A stretch of DNA of 64,000 nt, taken from NCBI RefSeq assembly GCF_024228675.1, contig NZ_CP100461.1:2291398-2355397 (forward strand), given 5' to 3'. The DNA comes from Salinigranum marinum. GTDB taxonomy: Archaea > Halobacteriota > Halobacteria > Halobacteriales > Haloferacaceae. Of the stretch, positions 42,064 through 49,085 are shown piece after piece (within the stretch, counting starts at the first letter, position 1; each line of letters opens with the position of its first letter). The position numbers were made by a program, and so were the translations under genes. Under the pieces are notes generated by a model. The model was not told the origin of the DNA and did not search any database. It saw only the letters and a program-made list of their open reading frames with translations.

Positions 42064-42417
42064 GTTGCGACCCTCGTGGGCTTTCGCGTTCCAGCCCTTG
42101 GTGCCGCTTGCGCGCGGTGCCGCACCTCCTCGCGTCGGCGCGTCCCCGTGCTCGCGACAGTCGGCCTGGACACGGTCCCACAGAACGGGACGGACCGCGA
42201 ACCACCTTGTCGCTGGCCGCTTAGGCTCCCGCTCTCGGCGCGCGCGGCTGTTTTTTGACCCTTTCGAGCGCTCTCGCTCGCGCCCTCACGGGCGCTCACG
42301 GAGGCGCGAGCGAGAGCGCAAAGACGGTTGGTTGGTCGGTGTGAGTAGCCACGGCTGGAGAGTCGTGGTGACGTGTCGGAAGAAGACGCCGAGTGAGCGC
42401 CTTCGGAGCTAACAGCA

Positions 42418-43314
42418 ATGTCGAGTAAGAACGTTTTGGGTAATGAAGTTTCGGTGGATGAACAGGCATACGAGCAGGCGGCGAGCGGGATGGTCGACGA
42501 GGATGGCTTCGAGATCGTCGACGAGACGCCCGAGTTCCGGGCGACGGTGCAGATGGAAGTGCAGGCCAAGGTCGATGCGAACCACCCTGAGGGCATCGTC
42601 GACACCAGTCAGGAGCGGATCTACGGTGTGACCCTGGCGCAAGAAGAACGCATCCGAGCACGGGAAGCCGAACTGGAGCGGATCAGCGCCAAAGCGGAGC
42701 TCGGGACGCAGGAAGGACGGGCGAAGCGGACGCGTGAGGTGGTGACGAAAGCGAGTGCGAGTCGGAAAAAAGAGTTCGACGAGCGTGCGGCGAGCGTCGA
42801 CGCACGATACGACCCGGATCGGATCGATCCACGTGAGGAACTCTCACGGGAGGAACTGGCGATGGTGAACAGAGAGTCGGTGCGATTAGCCGAGAAGCTA
42901 GAGGGGTGGTCGCGCGTGGCGATCGGTCGCCGGCTGGCCGAGAAAGTCGTTGGGGGGCAAGGAATGATGAGCGCGGTGGTCGGGACGTTCGAGGAGTTAC
43001 AGACGGCCCCGGGACGGGCGGTGCCGATCGAGAAGCTCGAAGCCGTCGATCGTAGAGAGGTGACCATCGAGGGTCGTGTCGAGACGCTGTGGGATCCCTC
43101 GCACCCAAGTATCGCACAGGTCGGCCTCGTCGCTGACGACAGTGGGAAGACGCGCGTGACGATCTGGAAGGCGTCGGATGCGCCGTGGATCGCAGAGGGT
43201 CAGAAGATTCGTATTCAGGGTGCTGCCCGGAACTGGTACAACGGACGAGTGTCGCTGGCCGTGACGGGGTGGTCGGAGATCCAGTTCCCCGAGCGCGGTC
43301 GGTGGTGGGAATAG
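42418..43314 (+). CDS. OB-fold single-stranded-DNA-binding-like protein
   Basis: 298 aa. The N-terminal two thirds are charged and helical (EERIRAREAELERISAKAEL). The C-terminal domain (about 205-298) has the OB-fold pattern of replication protein A relatives: REVTIEGRVETLWDPSHPSI, TRVTIWKASDAPWIAEGQKI, WYNGRVSLAVTGWSEIQF. Haloarchaeal plasmids often carry such proteins near replication genes. Likely binds single-stranded DNA during replication or conjugation. A T-run after the stop (43331-43338) may terminate transcription. Confidence 0.75.
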   Translation: MSSKNVLGNEVSVDEQAYEQAASGMVDEDGFEIVDETPEFRATVQMEVQAKVDANHPEGIVDTSQERIYGVTLAQEERIRAREAELERISAKAELGTQEGRAKRTREVVTKASASRKKEFDERAASVDARYDPDRIDPREELSREELAMVNRESVRLAEKLEGWSRVAIGRRLAEKVVGGQGMMSAVVGTFEELQTAPGRAVPIEKLEAVDRREVTIEGRVETLWDPSHPSIAQVGLVADDSGKTRVTIWKASDAPWIAEGQKIRIQGAARNWYNGRVSLAVTGWSEIQFPERGRWWE

Positions 43315-43328
43315 CCGGTCGTTGCAGG

Positions 43329-43340
43329 CTTTTTTTGCTT
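43329..43340 (+). terminator. Oligo-T terminator after the OB-fold gene
   Basis: CTTTTTTTG at 43331-43339, 17 bases after the stop, in otherwise GC-rich DNA. Archaeal terminators are commonly simple T-runs. Beyond it, 43341-43725 has no supported gene, only an inverted repeat AGTACAC/GTGTACT (43424-43442). Confidence 0.5.
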
Positions 43341-43725
43341 CGTGCCGGTCCGACCCAGGCCCCACCTCCCCACCCTCCGCTCCGTGCTCGCGCCGTTCGG
43401 CGCTGCGCGCGCAGCCACGACCAAGTACACTGTCTGTGTACTCACTTGGCGTCCGTGAGGAGAGGACTTGGATTTGGCTTCGAACAGAGTTGAAACAGAA
43501 TCAAATCCCCTCGGGTCCGTCGTCGTTCTAATCGCCCGATAGCGTCGGATTGTATCCCTTGAATAACGAACTCTTGCAGAGTTCGTCTCGAAACGTACCA
43601 GACTCAAATCATTCACGCGACTCTGTCGAGTACAACGTGGGCAAACGAGGTAGTGGTACGCTCGGATTCGAACTCCGTCGCTCCGCGACGATGAGGCCTA
43701 TCTCCTACGAGGATGGGATCCAATC

Positions 43726-44130
43726 CTACGGCGCTGCCGCCGCACCGTCACCGGAGCCACGAGCGAGCGGCGTCACGATCAGTTCGTCGTACGGGAAAAC
43801 CGGCCGCTTCGCCCGGCCCACTTCCTCGAAGCGAATCACCCCGAGTGCCTCCAGCGTCGTCAGTTCCTGATACACGTTCTTCTTGTCTCGTCCGACCAGC
43901 CGTGCAGTTTCGCGGATACTCTCCGGTGCCTCGTCCCTGATAACACGCAGAAGCGTGTAGGTTCGCTCGTTGAACACCTCCGTCAGCTGTGACTCGTTCG
44001 GGAAGCGCACAGTCGCTGGCTGGTCGATGGATTCGCCCTCTGTGAGTTGCTGAATCGCTTCCAGCCCCTCCTCGTAGGGGTTCGTCTCGCTATCGACCGT
44101 GACTAGCAGTACGTTCGTGTTGTCAGTCAT
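43726..44130 (-). CDS. HVO_A0114-type winged-helix protein (antitoxin-like)
   Basis: 134 aa from the ATG at 44130 (MTDNTNVLLVTVDSETNPYE). The C-terminal half is a winged helix: RTYTLLRVIRDEAPESIRET, ARLVGRDKKNVYQELTTLEA, GVIRFEEVGRAKRP. This matches the HVO_A0114 family of putative DNA-binding proteins. It overlaps by 8 bases the end of the TumE-like gene, and the pairing is a recurrent haloarchaeal TA arrangement. Frame extension upstream of 44130 is artefactual. Confidence 0.82.
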   Translation of the reverse strand: MTDNTNVLLVTVDSETNPYEEGLEAIQQLTEGESIDQPATVRFPNESQLTEVFNERTYTLLRVIRDEAPESIRETARLVGRDKKNVYQELTTLEALGVIRFEEVGRAKRPVFPYDELIVTPLARGSGDGAAAAP

Positions 44131-44479
44131 GGATATCACCTGTGTCGCCGGATGGACCGAATCGCAGCTTCGGAATCTCGTTCCAGAACCGTTCGTAGAG
44201 TTCCTCAATCCCCAAGAACTCGACACGTTTCGGCTCCGGGTCGGGAGCGACGTGGAGTTCGTGGCCTTTCGTGTCTTCGTGGGCGTTGTCGTAGCGGCGG
44301 ATCGTCCCGTCTTCGAGCGTATCCGGATCGGGAGCCAGCGCACCGTAGTGGAACGTGTACCGCCATCCCGATGGATACGCCTCGTCGTCGGTACGACGAA
44401 CCGACACGCGGACCACGGTGCTGTCTTCGTACACTGTGGCGTTACTGTACCCATCGAGTTCGTCGGCCGTCGGTTCCAT
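44123..44479 (-). CDS. TumE-like (DUF6516) toxin candidate
   Basis: 118 aa. Pattern VVRVSVRRTDDEAYPSGWRY, TFHYGALAPDPDTLEDGTIR, RYDNAHEDTKGHELHVAP, then a helix IEELYERFWNEIP. The RYDNAH..GHELH motif is what identifies TumE-type proteins. First gene of the pair with the winged-helix protein. The mechanism of this toxin family is not established. Upstream DNA contains GTTGGT(T)-type repeats (about 44488-44530: AACGGTTTAGAATTG, TTGGTTAAGGAACCAAC) that may be the operator. Confidence 0.72.
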   Translation of the reverse strand: MEPTADELDGYSNATVYEDSTVVRVSVRRTDDEAYPSGWRYTFHYGALAPDPDTLEDGTIRRYDNAHEDTKGHELHVAPDPEPKRVEFLGIEELYERFWNEIPKLRFGPSGDTGDIHD

Positions 44480-44728
44480 CCCTCAAATGTTGGTTGTGCA
44501 GCCAACGGTTTAGAATTGTTGGTTAAGGAACCAACGAAGGTGATAGCAAGCCAGTTGTAGAAAACGCAAGACGGCGAAGGCCTTTACTCAATTGTGTCTC
44601 GAACCGTCTCGAATTCCCGTCGGGTCCATCTTTTTTCATCACGGTTCAAATTCAATAGACAGCGGTGATCTAAGATCGTGTTTAACCAGCACAGCTGGGA
44701 GCCAGTGTCGTTGCTGGACCAACTCTAG

Positions 44729-45121
44729 CTATTCAGAGGTTGATTTCGAGCGTCGTATCGACTTCAAACCGATCAGGATGTAAAGTAGCCCTATTGCACG
44801 CGCAATGGGAACGACCCAGGGGGCCAGTTCGATGCTCTTGCTGTCTTTGTAGACAAGTGCCAGCATTGTGTCAAGCGTTCGTTTTGGGGCGAGGAGCATC
44901 GGGAACCCGACGATCCCGAGGAACGAGCCGAGAGCAGAGTTAGAGTCTCGTCGACCGAGGAGAATCCAGAGTAAGCCTTCCAAGCGGGCGGCAGGAATCA
45001 CCCACGATCGGAGGGTAGACTCGCCGCGGTCTTGGAATGCAATCCGTTCGGCCAGGTCGATTACGCCTCGGGGAAACAGTGCTTCGATCAGGCCGACAAC
45101 CACGAGCGTTCTGCAAGCCAT
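44729..45121 (-). CDS. Small haloarchaeal membrane protein
   Basis: 130 aa from the ATG at 45121 (MACRTLVVVGLIEALFPRGV). Four hydrophobic segments: about 4-20, 45-60, 65-90 and 105-122. No motif recognised. The longer frame to 45187 adds residues that look non-coding. The region between it and the TumE pair (44480-44728) has no gene. Confidence 0.62.
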   Translation of the reverse strand: MACRTLVVVGLIEALFPRGVIDLAERIAFQDRGESTLRSWVIPAARLEGLLWILLGRRDSNSALGSFLGIVGFPMLLAPKRTLDTMLALVYKDSKSIELAPWVVPIARAIGLLYILIGLKSIRRSKSTSE

Positions 45122-45242
45122 AGTTACTGTTGCCTCGCCAATACGAAAAGAGAGCAGGTTGTTCTCAGACCATGCATCGGTGTGCAAGCAGCCTCGATCC
45201 GTAGTAGCTCAACTGTTGAACTCAGTAAGGGGACGAAACAGG

Positions 45243-45398
45243 TTACGCGATCTCGTACTGTGCGATGTTCCGAGAGTCGCACTCCGGACACCGGTCGCTG
45301 TCGTAGCCGACGTTTGTTCCACAGTGGCGGCACTCGTGGAGTATGCAGTGTTCCCTGGTTCGACGGAGTCGTTTTACAGCGGTTGCAAGGATAGACAT
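45243..45398 (-). CDS. 51-aa zinc-ribbon protein
   Basis: ATG at 45398, stop TAA at 45243-45245. Sequence MSILATAVKRLRRTREHCIL, then CRHCGTNVGYDSDRCPEC with two CxxC pairs. Its ATG overlaps the stop of the upstream small gene (TGATG), so the two are coupled. Small two-CxxC proteins are frequent in haloarchaea; function unknown. Confidence 0.6.
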   Translation of the reverse strand: MSILATAVKRLRRTREHCILHECRHCGTNVGYDSDRCPECDSRNIAQYEIA

Positions 45399-45550
45399 CA
45401 CGGGTCGACGACCTCCAGACAACTAGGACACTCAGCCCACACTGATGCTTGTCCATCACCGGTCTGATATTCGATCAGGACATGCCGTCCGGTGATCTCA
45501 CTGTGACAGTGTGGGCATGTTCCGATTCGGGACGAGTGTTTCGGGGACAT
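45398..45550 (-). CDS. 50-aa zinc-ribbon protein
   Basis: From the ATG at 45550: MSPKHSSRIGTCPHCHSEIT, then AECPSCLEVVDP. Two CxxC pairs 27 residues apart form a ribbon. Coupled to the next small gene by a one-base stop/start overlap. The longer frame to 45592 lacks support. Confidence 0.55.
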   Translation of the reverse strand: MSPKHSSRIGTCPHCHSEITGRHVLIEYQTGDGQASVWAECPSCLEVVDP

Positions 45551-46084
45551 GTGTAGGGGTCCGAGCCAGAGGGGGGAAGCGGTATGACACACGGATCGAG
45601 GGCTTCATGGTATCACCCTCGGTTCCATTCACGATCGAGAGTAGTAAATAAGTCATCCAACCGGGACGAAAGTGAAAATCGATATCCTGCACAACGATAC
45701 AGCGCTTGCCGTCAGCCATGCGTCAGACAGGGTTCAAAATGGACAACCGGCAGGACTTGAGTAACGTCTTCATCAGTACCACGACTCATGGACCTATTTG
45801 TATACTGTTAGGTGTAGCTGCAGTAGGGAGAAGGCCCGAACGAGATCAAAGTCATACCACTATTTCCACTATTCAAGTTTTTTGATTGCGATAGGTCCAT
45901 ACGTTCGCCATGGGCTGTTGCGCTCGCCTCTTAAGTGACTGGGACAGGAGCGGCACAGCTCGGAATCCGAAACGCGACAACCCGCCTCACATTGCTTCGA
46001 TTCCGATTGAACGCTCCCACGATATCGGAAGTATCGGAAATGGCACGGTTCTGATTAAGTGCTCTCGCGTGACAGTGTGCAGGT
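45551..46084. other. Gene-free region upstream of orc1/cdc6 with an inverted repeat
   Basis: ATGGACCTAT (45788-45797) and ATAGGTCCAT (45891-45900) are perfect inverted repeats 93 bases apart around AT-rich DNA with a CAAGTTTTTTG run (45874-45884). Origins in haloarchaea usually lie next to an orc1/cdc6 gene and contain inverted repeats, so this is a possible origin. I do not see a canonical ORB element. Confidence 0.4.
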
Positions 46085-47110
46085 GTGATCCAAGACGCCC
46101 GTGTGTTGCAACCGGAGTTCATCCCGAAGGAGGTCGCACACCGGGATGCAGAGGTCAACCACCTCTCACGGGCACTCGATCCCCTCACAGACGGCGATCC
46201 AGCCGAAACACCGCTCTTGCTCGGTCCCTCAGGAACGGGGAAAACCTGTATAGCCCGCTTTACCGTCGACCGACTCCGAGAGGCGATGCTCGAAGTCGAA
46301 CACCAGTACGTGAACTGCTGGCAGGACTACACCCGCTTTCGCCTGCTGTACCGACTCCTCGACGGAATCGGCCAGACGCTCGACGTCCATCGGCGCTCGA
46401 CACCCAAGGACGAACTCCTCGACCGGCTCCACGCGTACGACGGGAAACCGTACGTCGTCATCCTCGACGAGGTGGATCAACTCGAATCGACGGACGTCCT
46501 CTACGACCTCCACCGCATTCGTGGCGTCCATCCGATCCTCATCGCGAACCGCGAGCGTGACCTGTTCTCCCAACTCGACGACCGGGTTCGCAGTCGCCTC
46601 CAGAGTTCCGTCCGAATTCGATTCGACAAGTACGGTGTCGACGAGCTGGTTGCGATCCTCTCCGATCGCGTTCACTGGGGACTCGACGAGAACGTGGTCG
46701 ACGAGGCGTGTCTTCGGTACATCGCCGATGCCGCAGCCGGCGACGCCCGTGTCTCGATCGGGATCTTGCGAGCGGCCGCACGGGAAGCACAGGGGCACGG
46801 ACTCGATCACATCCCGATGGACGTTGTCGAAGAGGCAGTCCCCGAGGGCAAATCGGAACTGAAACGGAAGGATCTGGAGAAACTGACGCCCCACCAGCGG
46901 ACGGTGTACGAGATAATCGCCGAATCCGAAGAAGTGAGTCCTGGGACGCTGTACGACGAGTATCGTGAGCAGGTCGATGATCCGAAGACCAAGCGTACGA
47001 TCCGAAATTACTGCTCGAAGCTCGAACAGTACAACCTCATTCGCGCCGAGGGCCAGAAACGGGGGCGACGATATCGACTCGCCGCACGAGCGCCCGAGCT
47101 ATCAAACTGA
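46085..47110 (+). CDS. orc1: Orc1/Cdc6-type replication initiator
   Basis: 341 aa from the GTG at 46085. AAA+ ATPase: Walker A LLGPSGTGKT (near 46-56), Walker B YVVILDEVDQLES (near 123), sensor 1 around HPILIANRE, arginine-finger/sensor 2 region at DARVSIGILRAAAREA. The C-terminal 70 residues form a winged helix (LTPHQRTVYEIIAESEEVSP; RTIRNYCSKLEQYNLIRAEG). It is slightly shorter than chromosomal Orc1. Expected to recognise an origin close by, plausibly the region just upstream. Different from the primase-like protein at 21 kb, so the window may hold two replication modules. Confidence 0.88.
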   Translation: MIQDARVLQPEFIPKEVAHRDAEVNHLSRALDPLTDGDPAETPLLLGPSGTGKTCIARFTVDRLREAMLEVEHQYVNCWQDYTRFRLLYRLLDGIGQTLDVHRRSTPKDELLDRLHAYDGKPYVVILDEVDQLESTDVLYDLHRIRGVHPILIANRERDLFSQLDDRVRSRLQSSVRIRFDKYGVDELVAILSDRVHWGLDENVVDEACLRYIADAAAGDARVSIGILRAAAREAQGHGLDHIPMDVVEEAVPEGKSELKRKDLEKLTPHQRTVYEIIAESEEVSPGTLYDEYREQVDDPKTKRTIRNYCSKLEQYNLIRAEGQKRGRRYRLAARAPELSN

Positions 47111-47145
47111 ACGTACGCGAGCCTGCGTGGCCGAGTTCTACCCGA

Positions 47146-47772
47146 TCATTCGCGGAGATCCGCAAGCGCTGATCGAGCGGCATCGGGTCTCATCGGCTCG
47201 TTATAGATCGGAGACCCTGGCTCCATGTGTGCACCTTCTTCGAGCGACCCGACATCGATTGGGGCGAAGCCGATCTCCTCGATGAGTCTCGCGACGGTCG
47301 TCTTCGCATTGGTATCGTCGCCTGCGATGAACAGGACCAGTCGCTCTTCGATCGGTGCATCCGGGTGCGCGTCGTCCCGAAGCGTCTCATAATACATGGT
47401 ATTGAAGCCCTTGGCCACGGTCGAATCGACGAGGTGTGCAGCGACGAGTTCGGTCTGCGTGTGGCCATCGAAATCGATCTCGCCGTCACGTTGTGGATAG
47501 TAGTTGGCCGCGCTGACGACGATCTTTCCGGAGAGGTCATCGACAGGCAAGGTCTCGTACGCGCCGAAGGGAATCGCTTCGAGGACGACATCTCCGAACG
47601 AAGCAGCCTCGTTGACTGTTCCGGCCCGTACGTTCGGGCCGAGTTCGGCGACGAGATCCGAAAGTGACTCTGGCCCTCGCGAATTGCTGATCACGATGTT
47701 GTGACCCGCGTCGACGAACAGTTGGGCTGCGGTACTTCCGATATTTCCCGAACCGATGATCCCGATCTGCAT
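47146..47772 (-). CDS. F420-dependent NADP oxidoreductase-like protein
   Basis: 208 aa. A Rossmann start MQIGIIGSGNIGSTAAQLFV, SNSRGPES for the NADP phosphate, and the EAIPFGAYETLP and KGFNTMYYETL motifs match the NADPH:F420 reductase-like/NAD-binding family. Convergent with orc1, 35 bases away. Metabolic outlier among replication genes; may be cargo. Confidence 0.82.
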   Translation of the reverse strand: MQIGIIGSGNIGSTAAQLFVDAGHNIVISNSRGPESLSDLVAELGPNVRAGTVNEAASFGDVVLEAIPFGAYETLPVDDLSGKIVVSAANYYPQRDGEIDFDGHTQTELVAAHLVDSTVAKGFNTMYYETLRDDAHPDAPIEERLVLFIAGDDTNAKTTVARLIEEIGFAPIDVGSLEEGAHMEPGSPIYNEPMRPDAARSALADLRE

Positions 47773-47952
47773 CTGTGCTCGGTAACTTTGAGGAGCGTCA
47801 AGAGTATAATCTGATCGACAGATGACACAGATTCAGAGAGGAAGGTTGCGACTCTCCGGTCGGCACCGAGGTAGTCGGAGAGGTCATCGAGAGACGGAAG
47901 TTTCGGAAACCACCCGCTCGGAATTAACCGTCTCTCGTCTCTCGTCCGTGGT

Positions 47953-48714
47953 ATGTCACGGAGCTCAATGAAACGGCCACTGCACGATGAGACTGCGAGG
48001 GGGCCAACGCTCCCGTCGCTCGACCCAGGGCTACACCTCGTCGACATCGACGAGCGTGCAGTCGGAGTCGTCCAGTCGCTCGTCATCGACCACGTCCTCA
48101 CAGATCAGTCCACTGGATCAACAGCAGTCTGGGTCGATAGTAACGGCGTGGCGACGACCAGTAGCCTCTCGCGAGTGGTCCCGAGCATGCGCCTCCTCGA
48201 ACGGATTCGAGTCGCCCGAGCGTTCACCGCCTACCAGCACCACAGTCTCGTCTCACAACTCCCCGAGGATGTAGACGAGAGCACGCCGCTCGTCGTCGTG
48301 CCGGAGTTCGAGTACCAGTACAGGAGCCCGGACATGCGGTTCGGTGTCGCACACGATCTCGTCGAAACGGGGATTCAGACACTCTCGACGCTCGCTCGCG
48401 AGCGTGAACTTCCGATACTCGTGACGAGAGAGACGACGGCACCACTCAGCGCTCCGATCGTTGAAGCGGCCGATTCGGTGCTCGGGTGTGAACTCACGCG
48501 GTTCGGCCCGCGATTCGTTGGAGAAGAGTTCGAAACACTCGTGTATCCCGTCGATGGCGGCTTCCAGACGACGCTCTCGTACTGGGCGGAGATCCTCTCG
48601 GTGCGCTTCCAGGCAGTACAGGAAGGGTCGACACCTCGCTCGCCGTCCGTCCCTGCATCGACGGATTCAGTCCCGATGTCTCCTCCGGAGGTGTCTGTCG
48701 ATGGGACGCACTAA
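47953..48714 (+). CDS. RecA/RadA-like protein without a P-loop
   Basis: 253 aa. Overall pattern is that of the RecA fold core (PGLHLVDIDERAVGVVQSLV, DSNGVATTSSLSRVVP; PILVTRETTAPLSAPIVEAA, DSVLGCELTRFG), but no GxxxxGKT/S is present, so it is probably a non-ATPase paralogue. It heads a cluster with a 90-aa protein (14-base overlap) and PolB2. Non-catalytic RecA-like proteins beside an error-prone polymerase occur in bacterial mutasomes; the analogy is mine. Confidence 0.6.
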   Translation: MSRSSMKRPLHDETARGPTLPSLDPGLHLVDIDERAVGVVQSLVIDHVLTDQSTGSTAVWVDSNGVATTSSLSRVVPSMRLLERIRVARAFTAYQHHSLVSQLPEDVDESTPLVVVPEFEYQYRSPDMRFGVAHDLVETGIQTLSTLARERELPILVTRETTAPLSAPIVEAADSVLGCELTRFGPRFVGEEFETLVYPVDGGFQTTLSYWAEILSVRFQAVQEGSTPRSPSVPASTDSVPMSPPEVSVDGTH

Positions 48715-48973
48715 TCCGACCTACCGAGAGACCATCCGTGGGCTCGAAGACCAGTGGCAACCCTTTCGACGGGCGCTCCGCTGTCGTGATCAGTCTCACT
48801 TCGACCGACTGTTCGAACACGCCCGAGCCCACGCTGATGCTGGTGGTCTCCTCAATCATCAGTTCGCTGAACTTCCGTTGCTGCTCTCGATACTCGTCGA
48901 ACAAGAACGTCGACTCAGCACGCTCGAACAGGCGATCGATAGCACGCAGCGAGAGGCCGAGGAGACCGACTGA
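48701..48973 (+). CDS. 90-aa protein between RecA-like and PolB2
   Basis: MGRTNPTYRETIRGLEDQWQ starts inside the end of the RecA-like gene. Highly charged, helical (LLSILVEQERRLSTLEQAID ends in a coiled coil). I recall small proteins of this type beside polB2 in haloarchaea but cannot name a family. Probably a complex subunit or adaptor. Confidence 0.6.
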   Translation: MGRTNPTYRETIRGLEDQWQPFRRALRCRDQSHFDRLFEHARAHADAGGLLNHQFAELPLLLSILVEQERRLSTLEQAIDSTQREAEETD

Positions 48974-49035
48974 TCGAACAGCACCTCTCACGCCGAGCGA
49001 CTGGACGCGTGACAGAAACTAGATCTACAGCGAGA

Positions 49036-49077
49036 CAAGCCGAGTGCTTCGGGGGGTGACCCCGAGGCAGTTCACCA
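49036..49077 (+). repeat. Relic of a tnpB right end between the 90-aa gene and polB2
   Basis: GCTTCGGGGGGTGACCCCGA and AGGCAGTTCAC repeat the hairpin and end of the element at 5608-5637 (GCCTCGGGGCTTGACCCCGA, GGCGGTTCAC). No tnpB is attached. It sits 8 bases before the polB2 start and may affect its expression. Confidence 0.6.
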
Positions 49078-49085
49078 GTACACCG

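Noticed and set aside
43655-43740. tRNA-like stretch (TTCGAA flanked by GGA/TCC, next to a GGATCC palindrome)
   Set aside because: The T-arm stem does not pair beyond two or three bases and no acceptor or anticodon stem can be built on either strand.
47146-47772. NADP oxidoreductase-like gene as part of the replication cluster
   Set aside because: Opposite strand and metabolic family; the position is probably incidental.
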